Below the pieces are notes generated by a model. It saw only the letters and a program-made list of their open reading frames with translations, did no database searches and was not told where the DNA came from. Positions 1 to 8,894 of a stretch of DNA of 64,000 nt are shown one piece after another; within the stretch, counting starts at the first letter, position 1; each line of letters starts with the position of its first letter. The DNA is from Streptomyces sp. NRRL S-337 (GTDB lineage Bacteria; Actinomycetota; Actinomycetes; Streptomycetales; Streptomycetaceae). The position numbers and the translations under genes were made by a program. The DNA lies in the NCBI RefSeq assembly GCF_000720175.1, contig NZ_JOIX01000002.1:62001-126000 (forward strand), written 5' to 3'.

Positions 1-401
1 ATCCCGGCCTCAACCAGTACTCCGTGGGCAACGAAGAGACAACCGTGCCAGACGAGCAGCACCGCCGCGCCGCCGCCACAGAACACCATGAGACGGCCGA
101 TCCGTCTGCCGCGCCGGCGTGTCAGGCCGATACCGATCAGGGCCCCGACGACCTTCAGCAGACCGGTCACCCACAAGACGGCCACGAACCACGCCACTCG
201 ATCACCAGCGAGCTTCACCAGGGACGGCGCCACCGTCGTCCGCGCGCCGAAGGTCGTTCCCATCGCCCAGGCAAAACTGGGTACCGCAAACAGGAGCCCC
301 CATACCGCAGCAGCAAGCCCCGGCCATGTGCCCGGCCGAAGGCGGGGTGTCCGGCGCGAGGCCGGACGCTCAGCATCGTCCACGGAAAGCTTGATCGCCA
401 T
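1..401 (-). CDS. DUF3995-like small membrane protein (C-terminus beyond the window)
   Basis: This reading frame runs off the left edge and has about 133 codons in the window. It starts at an ATG (399-401) with MAIKLSVDDAERP. Two hydrophobic segments are visible: one around residues 28-47 containing WGLLFAVPSFAWAMG, and one around 68-90 with WFVAVLWVTGLLKVVGA, followed by a basic loop (TRRRGRRIGR) and a third hydrophobic stretch. This layout, with Trp-rich first helix and a GLLK motif before an Arg-rich loop, fits the DUF3995 family of short actinobacterial membrane proteins, whose function is unknown. The codon pattern supports this frame over the overlapping ones. The ATG at 407-409 belongs to another frame. 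Confidence 0.6.
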   Translation of the reverse strand, partial: MAIKLSVDDAERPASRRTPRLRPGTWPGLAAAVWGLLFAVPSFAWAMGTTFGARTTVAPSLVKLAGDRVAWFVAVLWVTGLLKVVGALIGIGLTRRRGRRIGRLMVFCGGGAAVLLVWHGCLFVAHGVLVEAG

Positions 402-641
402 GAGTCCATCGTGGCCGGATCGTCGACGACGAGGTGTCATCCGCACGGATGATCGACTCCACCGCAGGAGCTAGCTCACGACATCCCTGTGGCGGAGACA
501 CAGTGCCTCAGCCGGCTCAACCTCCGGTCCCGGTGTCGCGATTGGGCCCGGGCTTGGCATAACTGGCAGACGCCCGCTCGGACCGCACCACGCTCCGTAG
601 GCTGGTCCGCGGGCCCGACATCTGGCGACCGTGCCCGGCGA

Positions 642-1604
642 TCAGGTGTAGACGAAGGCCCCGGGCGCGGTGATGGTGCCGCCCGTCGTGGTTACGGTGA
701 CGTCCGCCGGGCCGGTGACGGCGGATGGGGGTGTGACGGCGACGATCCGGGTGTTGGAGATGACACCGAAGGCGGCCGCCGCGCCGCCGATCGTCACCGA
801 CTGTGTGGATCCGAGCTCGGTGCCCACGATGAGGATCGGGTCGCCGCCCGCGGTCGAGCCAAGCGACGGGGTTACGGAGGTGATGCTGGGCGGCCCCGCG
901 TAGGTGAATGTGGACTGCCCATAGGAGTTGCTCCGTGTCACCACGGTAACCGTGACGGGGCCCGCCGTCTCCGCGGCGGCACGGTTACGGTGACCCGGTC
1001 GTCCAGGACGGACGACGGAGTGACAGCCACGGTGCCGAAGCGCACCGACGTGGTGGTCATCAGGCCCCGGCCGGTGACGGTCAGGGTGCCACCCCCGCCC
1101 AGCGGGCCCGAGGTCGGACTGATCCTGGCCAGCACCGAGTCCGGGAGGTAGTAGAAGCGGCCCACGGTCCGGGTGGTGTGCTGCCCGATGGTGGCGTCGA
1201 TCTTGACGTCGGTGGCGAGGCGTGGCGAGACAGCCAGGATCTCGTGGTCATTGAGGACCGTGAAGGAGGCGGCCGGCTGGCCTCCGAAGCGGACCGCGGT
1301 GGTGTTGCCCAGTCCTTCCCCGATGATGTCCACCGGCGTCCTGACGCTGACGCTGCTACTCCCGAAGTTGGTCACATGGACGTGCCGGCCGTCCGGGTTG
1401 ATCGCCGCCACGATGGGGGCGTGCCCCACCGGGATCTCGTCCGCCACCAGCGGCTCATTCGTCTCCACAGCTTCCCCCCGGCTCCGGGACGCCGCCCGCA
1501 CGTACGGCCAAGGCGCTGGTGCGACCGGTGCTGCTGCTGGTGACCGAAGTGCCGTCTGCTGGAGCGCGTTGGATGGTGCTGACGCTGATGACTATCGGAA
1601 CCAT
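642..1604 (-). pseudogene. Frameshifted IPT/TIG repeat protein
   Basis: A third IPT/TIG gene in the leftward cluster, broken into three frames. It begins at ATG 1604 behind an AGGAGA-type ribosome site. Its first residues (MVPIVISVSTIQRAPADGTS) match the start of the intact neighbour (MAPVVTSVNPAQGAPAGGTS). This frame stops at 1455. A second frame (about 1501-938) carries a stretch resembling a YVTN beta-propeller repeat (NPDGRHVHVTNFGSSSVSV) and two IPT repeats. The last repeat lies in a third frame ending at 642. The join near 976-982 (VTVTVP, shift, AETAGPVTVTV) is exactly where an IPT repeat would read on. Two shifts suggest real decay, although a sequencing error at either point cannot be excluded. 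Confidence 0.6.
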
Positions 1605-1685
1605 GACGCTCTCCTTTTCCTCATTTACCGAACCGATCGCAAGCAAGCACTACTGACACTACTGACGAGCCGTCACTTCCCTGGC

Positions 1686-3200
1686 TCAGGACGGGTCGTA
1701 GACATAGGGCAGGGCGTTGCTGTTCCCGGCCGGGGTGTGCGCCACGACGCTCACCGTTCCGGGTGCCCCGACCGGGCTGGTCGCGACGACCTGGCTGTCG
1801 GAGATCGTCGCGAACGAGGCCGGGATGCCGCCGAAGGTCACCGCGTCGGTGTAGGTGAGGTTGCTGCCGCCCAGCACGATCGCGTCGCCGCCGGCGTCAG
1901 AGCCGTGGGAGGGGGTGAGGCTGGTCAGGACGGGAGCTGCGAGGTACGTGTAGTACGGGTTCCCGGTGGCCGCGGTGCTGGTCCCGCCCGGTGTGGTAAC
2001 CGTGACGGTGACCGTGCCGGACCCGGCTGGAGCGGTCACGGTCAGCTGGTTGTCGGAGACCACGTTGATGCCGGTGGCCGGATTCCCCCCGAAGTTCACG
2101 GCGCTGGTGAGCGTCAGGTTGCCGCCGAAGACGGTGACGGTGTTGCCGCCGGTGGCCGGGCCGAGGTGCGTGGACAGATCGCTGACGGTGGGCGCCGCGA
2201 TGTAGAAGTAGGGCAGGGGATTGCTGGTGCCGCCGGCCGTGGTCACGGTGACATTGACCGAGGACGGCGGCCCGGCCGGAGCGATGACGGTGACCTGTGT
2301 CGCGGTGTTGGTGAGGATGGTGGCCGGGTTGGCACCGAACTTCACGGAGATGGCGCCGGTGAGGTTGGTGCCGTTGAGGGTGACGGTGTTGCCGCCGGAG
2401 GTGGGGCCGGAGGTGGGGTTGAGGCTGCTGAGTGACGGGACGGGCGTGGAGAGGTAGGTATAGGTCAGGGCGTTACTGGTGCCACCGGCCGTAGTGACGG
2501 TGACCGCGACCGAGGACGGCGACCCGGCCGGCACAAGGACGGTGATCTGCGTACCGGTATTGGTGACAATGGTGGCCGCGTTGGCACCGAACTTCACCAA
2601 GATGGCGCCGGAAAGATTGGTGCCGGTGAGGGTCACGATGTTGCCGCCCGATGTAGGACCCGACGTGGGGCTGAGACTGCCGAGAACCGGAGCGGGAGCA
2701 GCAACGTAGGTGTAGGTCAGGGCGTTGCTGGTGCCGCCGGCCGTAGTGACGGTGACCGCGACCGAGGACGGCGACCCGGCCGGCACAAGGACGGTGATCT
2801 GCGTAGCGGTATTGGTGAGAATGGTGGCCGCGTTGGGCCCGAAGAGCACCACAGTCGCACCGGACAGATTCGTGCCGTTGAGGGTCACCGTATTGCCGCC
2901 CGACGTGGGACCCGAGGCGGGGTTGAGACTGCCGAGGGCTGGGGCTGAGGCCGAGGTGTAGGTGAAGAGCACGTTCTGGTTGCTGGTGCCTGTCGGCGCC
3001 GTGACCGTGACCTGCACCGTGCCGGTTCCTGCGGGGGTCTTGGCCGTGATCAGGGTGTCGCTCACGATGACGAAGGTGGTGCCGTTGGGGCCGAACCTGA
3101 CCTGGGTGGCGCCGGTGAAGCCGGAGCCGGTGATGGTGACGCTGGTACCGCCCGCTGGAGCGCCTTGGGCGGGGTTGACGCTGGTCACTACGGGGGCCAT
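1686..3200 (-). CDS. Six-repeat IPT/TIG domain protein, probable surface protein
   Basis: 504 residues made almost entirely of six IPT/TIG (immunoglobulin-like, plexin, transcription factor) repeats of about 84 residues. Each opens with a version of P-x-L-x-S-L-x-P-x-x-G-P-x-x-G-G-x-x-V and ends with a VTVTTxGGTSN strand. IPT repeats are beta-sandwich modules common in cell-surface and carbohydrate-binding proteins. The start at 3200 is chosen because GGAGAAGGAG lies just upstream and the paralogues begin at the same point. I see no Sec signal peptide, lipobox or sortase motif, so the export route is unclear. Repeats 2 to 4 are nearly identical at DNA level. It lies 154 bp after the three-repeat paralogue and 81 bp before the decayed one, all leftward, so co-transcription is likely. 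Confidence 0.8.
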   Translation of the reverse strand: MAPVVTSVNPAQGAPAGGTSVTITGSGFTGATQVRFGPNGTTFVIVSDTLITAKTPAGTGTVQVTVTAPTGTSNQNVLFTYTSASAPALGSLNPASGPTSGGNTVTLNGTNLSGATVVLFGPNAATILTNTATQITVLVPAGSPSSVAVTVTTAGGTSNALTYTYVAAPAPVLGSLSPTSGPTSGGNIVTLTGTNLSGAILVKFGANAATIVTNTGTQITVLVPAGSPSSVAVTVTTAGGTSNALTYTYLSTPVPSLSSLNPTSGPTSGGNTVTLNGTNLTGAISVKFGANPATILTNTATQVTVIAPAGPPSSVNVTVTTAGGTSNPLPYFYIAAPTVSDLSTHLGPATGGNTVTVFGGNLTLTSAVNFGGNPATGINVVSDNQLTVTAPAGSGTVTVTVTTPGGTSTAATGNPYYTYLAAPVLTSLTPSHGSDAGGDAIVLGGSNLTYTDAVTFGGIPASFATISDSQVVATSPVGAPGTVSVVAHTPAGNSNALPYVYDPS

Positions 3201-3354
3201 GAGGCTCTTCTCCTTCTCCTGATGCCTAGGAGGGTGTCCCCTGGCCGGTGGTTGTCGGCCCGGGCACCGGGACGTCGCCGCCCGTCCACACCACGTGCTG
3301 CGAACGGGCGGCGACTTGGTGGTTGTGCAGTCCGTGCCCGGCCGTCCCCGACGG

Positions 3355-4146
3355 TCAGACGATCGTGAAGGGCTCGGCGTTGGAGTTGCCGCCGCAGGTG
3401 TGGACCGTGATGCTTCCGGCGCCGGTGGCGAGTCCGCCGGGCACGGTGACGACGAGCTGGGTGGCGCTGACGGGGGTGAAGACCGCGGTGGCGGTGGCGG
3501 CGGCGCTGTCGGTGAAGGTGACGGTGTCGACGCCGACGAAACCGGTTCCGGTGACGGTGATTTCGTCCCCCGCCGTACCCGAGGTGGGCAGCACCGAGGT
3601 GATGGTCGGCGCGAGGTAGTACTCGATCTGGGTGGTGCCCGAGGTGCTGGTGCCACCGGCGGTGGTGATGGTCACCGGCTGGGTCGACACCGTGGCGACC
3701 TGGCCCGGGTTGGCCGGAGCGGTGAAGGTGACCTGGCCCGCCTGTGTGGGCGTGACCGCCACGGTACCGACGGTGCCCACCCCGACCTGCGTTCCGGTGA
3801 GGAAGTTGGTGCCGAACAGCGTGACCGGGCCGCCGGTGGCGGCTGATACGCAGGTGACGCTCATTCCCGAGGTGGTCGGCGCGGCGATGACGAAGAACGG
3901 CAGCGCGTTGCTGGTGGCACCGGTGCTGCTGGAGACGCTGACCGAGACCTGGCCGGAGCACGGCGCCGCGCTGGGCACCACGAAGGTGACCTGGGTGGCG
4001 GTGACGCTTGTCGGGGTGACGGCCGCCGTACCGAAGTTCACCCTCGTGGTGGTGGACAGAGCGGTGCCGTTGATCTGGACGGTGTCCCCGGCCTTGCCCT
4101 GGTTGGTTGTGGTCGTGGTGTCCACTAAGGAAGTGATGGTTGCCAT
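3355..4146 (-). CDS. Three-repeat IPT/TIG domain protein
   Basis: 263 residues with three IPT/TIG-like repeats, starting MATITSLVDTTTTT. The repeats carry the usual GTxFxxxTxVxF and VTxTTAGGTS strands. Cysteines occur at C-S-G and V-T-C-V in the first half and H-T-C-G-G near the end, so disulphides are possible if the protein is exported. The start at 4146 has GAAGGAGAAAG close upstream; the longer frame reaching 4338 is mostly non-coding in character. No signal peptide is evident. It sits between the beta-helix gene and the six-repeat protein, same strand. The function is unknown; a structural or adhesive surface role is inferred from the domain type only. Confidence 0.72.
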   Translation of the reverse strand: MATITSLVDTTTTTNQGKAGDTVQINGTALSTTTRVNFGTAAVTPTSVTATQVTFVVPSAAPCSGQVSVSVSSSTGATSNALPFFVIAAPTTSGMSVTCVSAATGGPVTLFGTNFLTGTQVGVGTVGTVAVTPTQAGQVTFTAPANPGQVATVSTQPVTITTAGGTSTSGTTQIEYYLAPTITSVLPTSGTAGDEITVTGTGFVGVDTVTFTDSAAATATAVFTPVSATQLVVTVPGGLATGAGSITVHTCGGNSNAEPFTIV

Positions 4147-4466
4147 GTTCTTTCTCCTTCGAACGTGCTGCTCTGCTCGCGTGTGAGCAAGAGCAGGTGG
4201 ATGGCTGGCGCGGCCCGCAACCGCATGGCGTTGTCCCAGTGGGCAGTGGGGCGGGAAGACATGTGAAGAACCGTTGCCACAGGGCGACTGGGCGGGTCGT
4301 CCCCTGGGCGGGTCGCAGTGTGTGAAGCGACGCGGCACCCCATCAAAGGGCGCCGTCTATCTCACCTGCTCGGCGATTGCAGCGCCGTACGGAGCAGGAC
4401 AAGGGCGCGTTCGCCTGCTGCGCCGCGAACTCACCGCCGGAGAAGGTAAGTTGGGGGCCTGCGATC
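4147..4466. other. Intergenic, no gene seen
   Basis: 320 bases between the beta-helix gene and the three-repeat IPT gene. It holds only the ribosome site of the IPT gene next to 4146. No frame has convincing coding character, and no promoter or hairpin stands out. Confidence 0.5.
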
Positions 4467-5162
4467 TCAGCAGGGGGCCGTCAAAGGCGCGGTGGCGGCG
4501 CAGTTGTTGGGGGCGTTGCCGGACACATTGCTGGCGAGCAGCGTGACGGAGCCCGCGTTCCGGTAGATGCCGCCGCCGTTGACGGTGGCGGTGGAACCGG
4601 TGACGCTGCTGGCGGTCATCGTCAGCGCGGTGTCGGTGTAGATGCCGCCGCCGTACGAGGCGCGGCTGCCCCGGACACTGCCCGCGGTCATGGTCACCGA
4701 CCCGCCGAGGTTGGCGATGCCGCCGCCCACGCCGAGGCCGGCGTCACCGTTGCTGATGGTCACCGTGGCCAAGGTGAGCTGGCCCTGGGCGGCCAGGAAT
4801 TGCGAGGGGCCGTCCACCTCGATGATGCGGAAGGAGGGCGCGTTCGACGCACGGGTGATCTCGGTGGCCAGCCCGGACATGGTGATCGGCGTGGTGATGT
4901 TCGGCAGGCCCGCCGGTCCTCCGCTGCCACCCGTGCTGTGGGCGCCGGTCAGGGTGTAGGTGCAGAACGGCGCGAGGATCAGGTCGCCGCCCCCTGCGGC
5001 ATTGGCTCCGTCGACGGCATTGACCAACGCCGTCTCGCTGCACGGCACAACCACCACCTGCGCCGAGCCCGCGGCATCCGCGTGCGCTGCCGGGACGGTG
5101 AGCAACAGCCCACCGGCCGCACCGACCTCAGCCAGTAATCGAAACAAGTTGATGGCTCGCAC
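4467..5162 (-). CDS. Secreted right-handed beta-helix protein
   Basis: 231 residues. Starting from GTG 5162, with GAAGGAGAC close upstream, the protein opens with a Sec signal peptide: a short basic start (VRAINLFR), a hydrophobic core (GAAGGLLLTVP) and an AHA-D cleavage site at about residue 30. The mature part has a region typical of secreted parallel beta-helix proteins (ALVNAVDGANAAGGG...CTYTL), then repeated short coils such as GGGIANLGGSVTMTAGSV and GGGIYTDTALTMTASSV. Such coils form right-handed beta-helices in pectate-lyase-like and Pmp-like proteins. Two Cys near the start (CSETAL, CTYTL) and two at the end (NNCAA, TAPC) could pair. No catalytic residues can be assigned. It heads the leftward surface-protein cluster. 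Confidence 0.7.
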   Translation of the reverse strand: MRAINLFRLLAEVGAAGGLLLTVPAAHADAAGSAQVVVVPCSETALVNAVDGANAAGGGDLILAPFCTYTLTGAHSTGGSGGPAGLPNITTPITMSGLATEITRASNAPSFRIIEVDGPSQFLAAQGQLTLATVTISNGDAGLGVGGGIANLGGSVTMTAGSVRGSRASYGGGIYTDTALTMTASSVTGSTATVNGGGIYRNAGSVTLLASNVSGNAPNNCAATAPLTAPC

Positions 5163-5543
5163 AACGTCTCCTTCGACGTACGTATGAGCCACCCTCATCA
5201 GCCGATGCAGCGTGAGAGCGCGTCGGCCGACGGCTTCCTCCGGTGGGTGCCCTTGCGAACCTGCGGCGGCATGCGCAGGCCGATGCCACTGAGCTGCGTT
5301 CCCCAGCGGAGGGATGGGCAGCCCACCTGGTCGGACACCACCAGTAAGCATCTGAGATGCCTTATCGACAAGGGGTTCGACGACCTGCCACCCATTCGGC
5401 GGAGCGCACCACCCGGGGGCATAACTGGAGCCGCACTCCTTGTCATCACCCGCAGAGATGCCTTCGCGCGGGTCTCGGCGGAGCTTGGGCGAGGTGCTGG
5501 CGGGCCATGAGCAGGGGCCGTGCCTCGGCGAACAGCGCCAGTC
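5163..5543. other. Intergenic between the MarR gene and the beta-helix gene
   Basis: 381 bases holding the upstream region of the beta-helix gene, including its ribosome site at about 5165-5174. Several overlapping frames are open but none resembles a known protein. Confidence 0.5.
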
Positions 5544-6131
5544 TCAACTCGTATGCGGCTTCCGCCGGTTGTCGGTTGTGTTGTCGTCGTGCGCGGCAGA
5601 CGCGTCGGCGTGTGCGGCAGCGCGGGCGAGGCTGGCTTCGACGCGTCGCAGGGTTTCCAGTGTTTCGGTGACCTGATCGAGGGAGAGGTCGCCGGTCGAG
5701 GCGTCCTCGAGCTCGGCCCAGATGCGTTCGACTTCTCGGCGCAGCGCCTGACTGGCGGCAGTCGGTTCGATGATGGTGGCGCGTTTGTCGTCGGGGCAGG
5801 GTCGGCGGCGGACGAAGCCGGCGTTTTCCAGGCGTTTGATGCTGCGAGTCATGGTTGCGGCGTCGGAGTCGATCAGACGCACCAGATCAGTCTGCCGCTG
5901 GGGGCCGAGTTCCCACAGATGCATCATGACCAGTTCCTGGCCGAGGTGGAGGCCGACCCGGCGCAGGAGCTGTCCGGCGATCATGCGGTGCAGGCGAGCC
6001 ACGCGGAAGATCGCGTGACTGACGGGTCCCACGTGCGCGGAGGCGGGCACCGGCACGGTGGAGGTGTCCGGCGTCTCCGTGGGCGGCTGGCTCGGTTGGC
6101 CTTGTTTCCTCGGGTTGGCTGCCCGGCTCAT
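5544..6131 (-). CDS. MarR-family transcriptional regulator
   Basis: 195 residues from ATG 6131 (GGGAAG upstream). The central region has a MarR winged helix: QELVMMHLWELGPQRQTDLVRLI, then DSDAATMTRSIKRLENAGFVRRR as recognition helix, then the wing with PDDKRATIIEPT. MarR proteins bind palindromes as dimers and usually release DNA when a phenolic or oxidising ligand binds or a Cys is oxidised. No cysteine sits at the sensing position of the OhrR type. It is divergent from an old-yellow-enzyme reductase, and three palindromes of one sequence type lie between them, so control of the reductase and itself is likely. A long proline/threonine-rich N-terminus precedes the domain. Confidence 0.85.
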   Translation of the reverse strand: MSRAANPRKQGQPSQPPTETPDTSTVPVPASAHVGPVSHAIFRVARLHRMIAGQLLRRVGLHLGQELVMMHLWELGPQRQTDLVRLIDSDAATMTRSIKRLENAGFVRRRPCPDDKRATIIEPTAASQALRREVERIWAELEDASTGDLSLDQVTETLETLRRVEASLARAAAHADASAAHDDNTTDNRRKPHTS

Positions 6132-6290
6132 CAGGATCTTCCCTTTCCCGGCCGGCTCTGAAGTTGGCCGGACAGTAATCAGGATAGCCGCCACTGCCCG
6201 TCCTCCGAGGCCCCGTGACCGGCGGAGAGCTGGAGATACAGGCAGCGCGGACGGTATGCCTCACGGAGAGAGCCGGAAGAGCTGGCGGAT

Positions 6291-6310
6291 TTACTCGTTC
6301 GCACAGGTAG
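6291..6310. promoter_or_regulatory. Probable MarR operator, copy 1
   Basis: An imperfect 16-bp palindrome (ACTCGTTCGCACAGGT at 6293-6308), of the same type as the two copies near 6576-6616. It lies on the regulator side of the 549-bp divergent gap and could serve autoregulation. Confidence 0.5.
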
Positions 6311-6575
6311 GCACCTGGCCTCTGACGGCACTGGCTCCGGCTTCGACCGCCTGACGGCCCCGGGGACCCGGCAGGCGCACCGGCCAGGCAGAGGATCGGG
6401 GGACCGACCGACCCGCCACTAGCCATGGGCCACGGGGTCACGGGGTCACGGGCCACAGCCACGGCCACGGCCAGCATCGATAGGTGGCCTCCTAGCCCTG
6501 CCGCACCCGACTCCGCCCCTACCCCTGGGCCGTGACGCGCCTCACACCCACCCCCTGGGAATGGACGGAGGGCAT

Positions 6576-6616
6576 TTACTTGTTCGGACAGGTGATTTAC
6601 TTGCTCAGACAGGTAA
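6576..6616. promoter_or_regulatory. Probable tandem MarR operators, copies 2 and 3
   Basis: Two copies (ACTTGTTCGGACAGGT and ACTTGCTCAGACAGGT) spaced 21 bp, about two helical turns, and ending 65 bp before the reductase start. The consensus ACNTGTNCGNACANGT is a dyad typical of MarR sites. Binding by the adjacent MarR protein is inferred. Confidence 0.6.
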
Positions 6617-6680
6617 ATGTCAGCGCGGGCAGCACCAGACGTCCGCACCGCGGAGCACCACTCACCCTGAGGAAGAAGTC

Positions 6681-7751
6681 ATGACCACTGCTTTCGACGC
6701 GATCGTCCTGGGCGGCAAGCCCCTGTCGAACCGCCTCGTGATGGCGCCGATGACCCGCAGCCGCGCCTACGGGCCCGGAGCCGAGCCGACCGAGCTGATG
6801 GCGACGTACTACGCGCAGCGAGCCAGTGCCGGGCTGATCGTCACCGAGGGCATCCAGCCCTCACCGGTCGGGCAGGGCTACCCCGACACCCCCGGCCTGC
6901 ACACGTCCGGGCAGGTGCGGGCCTGGCGGACGGTGACCGATGCCGTGCACCGCGAGGGCGGCGTGATCTTCGCCCAGCTGATGCACACCGGACGGATCGG
7001 CCACCCGAGCCTGCTGCCCGACGGCCTGGTGCCGGTAGGGCCGTCGGCGGTGGCCGCCAAGGGGCAGGTCTACACCCACGAGGGCCCCAAGGAGTACGTC
7101 ACGCCGAAGGAGCTGAGCGAGGCGGGGATCCGGCAGACCATCGCCGACTTCGCCGACGCGGCCCGCAACGCAGTCGAGGCCGGCTTCGACGGTGTGGAGA
7201 TCCACGGCGCGAACGGCTACCTGATCCACCAGTTCCTCGCGGACAACTCCAACCACCGCACCGATGCCTGGGGCAGCGACACCGAAGGCCGGATCCGCTT
7301 CGCCGTCGAGGTCGTCACGGCCGTGGCCGAGGCGATCGGCAGCGACCGGGTCGGCCTGCGTATCTCGCCCGGGAACCGGTACAACGACATGTCCGAGGAC
7401 AACCCGGCCGAGGTCTACGGTGCGCTGCTGGAGCGGCTCGCCGGCCTGGACCTGGCCTATCTGCACCTGATGGAGGGCCCGGACCGCGACCTGACCCCGC
7501 GGCTGCGCAAGGCCTGGCCCGGCACGTTCGTCCTCAACCCGTTCACCCACCCCGACGTCACCGGTCCCGACGCGCTGAAGCTGATCGAGGACGGCAGCGC
7601 GGACATGGTGGCCTACGGCGCACTGTTCCTGGCCAACCCCGACCTGCCGCGCCGCCTGATCGCCGGTGGGCCGTTCAACGCCCCTGACAAGGCCACCTTC
7701 TACGGCGGCGACCACCGCGGCTACACCGACTACCCCGCTCTCAGCGCCTGA
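6681..7751 (+). CDS. Old yellow enzyme family alkene reductase (NADH:flavin oxidoreductase)
   Basis: 356 residues, single TIM-barrel FMN domain. Family marks: N-terminal NRLVMAPMTRSRA, TEGIQPSPVGQGYP, QLMHTGRIGHP, the active-site region EIHGANGYLIHQFL followed by N-x-R-x-D-x-W-G, and a C-terminal FMN phosphate-binding region (MVAYGALFLANPDLPRRL). Members use NAD(P)H to reduce activated C=C bonds of enones, nitro-olefins or N-ethylmaleimide. The start at 6681 has GAGGAAGAA upstream and the usual family length. It is divergent from MarR with operators between them, and a quinone oxidoreductase follows 109 bp later, suggesting an electrophile-stress response. Confidence 0.88.
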   Translation: MTTAFDAIVLGGKPLSNRLVMAPMTRSRAYGPGAEPTELMATYYAQRASAGLIVTEGIQPSPVGQGYPDTPGLHTSGQVRAWRTVTDAVHREGGVIFAQLMHTGRIGHPSLLPDGLVPVGPSAVAAKGQVYTHEGPKEYVTPKELSEAGIRQTIADFADAARNAVEAGFDGVEIHGANGYLIHQFLADNSNHRTDAWGSDTEGRIRFAVEVVTAVAEAIGSDRVGLRISPGNRYNDMSEDNPAEVYGALLERLAGLDLAYLHLMEGPDRDLTPRLRKAWPGTFVLNPFTHPDVTGPDALKLIEDGSADMVAYGALFLANPDLPRRLIAGGPFNAPDKATFYGGDHRGYTDYPALSA

Positions 7752-7860
7752 GCGTCCGACCCCACCGGCGTGGCCGCACAGTGCGCAGTGAGTCACAGCG
7801 CGTGCGGTCCCTGTCTCTCTCCACCTGCCGCTCTCCACCCACCTCTCATTGGGAGTTCCC

Positions 7861-8766
7861 ATGTCCAGAGCGATCACTTTCTCCGAGTACGGTCCGCCCG
7901 AGGTGCTGCGACTGTCAGAGGTCGCAACTCCGGAGCCCGGCCCTGGCCAGGTCCGCATCCGGGTGCGGGCTGCCGCCGTGAACCCCCTCGACATCAAGAT
8001 CCGATCGGGTCTGATGGCCGGCACCGTCCCCGCCCGTTTCCCCGTGATCCCCGGCCTGGATGCGGCCGGTGTCGTCGATGCCGTCGGCGAGGGAGCCGAT
8101 GCGGCGGTGGGGGACAAGGTTTTCGGTGCCACGGTCGGCGGCGGCTACGGCGAGTACGCCCTGCTCGCTCGGCCGGTGGCCAAGCCCGAGGCCCTGTCGT
8201 GGGAGGTCGCCGCCTCGCTGGTCACGGTCGGCCGGACCGCGTTCCGTGTCCTCGGGCAGCTGGCTGTGCAGGCAGGACAGACCCTCCTCATCCATGGCGC
8301 CGGCGGCAGCGTGGGCACCATCGCGGTGCAGTTGGCCGTCACCCGTGGCATCACCGTGATCGGAACGGCCGGCGAGCACGACATCGAGCGCGTCACCGCG
8401 CTGGGGGCCACTGCGGTCCCCTACGGCGACGGCTGGGTGGAGCGGGTGAAGGCCGCGGCTCCCCGGGGAGTCGACTTCGTCTTCGACGCCTCCGGCGCCG
8501 GCGTGCTCGCCGACTCCGTCGCCCTGACCGGCGACAGCGCACACGTCATCACCATCGCCGACATGACCGCCGCTCAGCACGACGTCCGCTTCAGCGCCGG
8601 GAGCCCCAGCCAGGCCGAAGAATCCCTGCCGGAGCTGGTGCAACTGGCCGCCGCAGGCAACCTCGACCTGCCCGTCTGGCGCGCCTACCCGCTCGACCAG
8701 GCAGCCACCGCCCATGCCGACATCGAGGCAAGGCGCAACCAGGGCAAGGTCATTCTCCTTCCCTGA
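7861..8766 (+). CDS. NADP-dependent zinc-free alcohol dehydrogenase / quinone oxidoreductase
   Basis: 301 residues of the medium-chain dehydrogenase superfamily, quinone oxidoreductase branch. The GroES-like half (about 1-125) contains AAAVNPLDIKIRSG and PGLDAAGVV. The Rossmann half opens with IHGAGGSVGTIAVQLA, and ATAV...GVDFVFDASG follows. Zinc-ligand cysteines of classical alcohol dehydrogenases are absent, so one- or two-electron reduction of quinones with NADPH is expected. ATG 7861 is preferred to 7849 because GGGAG precedes it. A broken HxlR regulator follows, a type often found next to such genes. Confidence 0.85.
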   Translation: MSRAITFSEYGPPEVLRLSEVATPEPGPGQVRIRVRAAAVNPLDIKIRSGLMAGTVPARFPVIPGLDAAGVVDAVGEGADAAVGDKVFGATVGGGYGEYALLARPVAKPEALSWEVAASLVTVGRTAFRVLGQLAVQAGQTLLIHGAGGSVGTIAVQLAVTRGITVIGTAGEHDIERVTALGATAVPYGDGWVERVKAAAPRGVDFVFDASGAGVLADSVALTGDSAHVITIADMTAAQHDVRFSAGSPSQAEESLPELVQLAAAGNLDLPVWRAYPLDQAATAHADIEARRNQGKVILLP

Positions 8767-8894
8767 CCGCGATTGCCGCCGCCCCGTCCTGTTCTTGGAG
8801 CGGTCAAGGCGGCATCGGGCCGCAGCCGAGACCCCCGGCCGGCTGCGGCCCCTCCCCCGCTGCCGCATCACCGAGGACGGAGGATCAAGACCCG

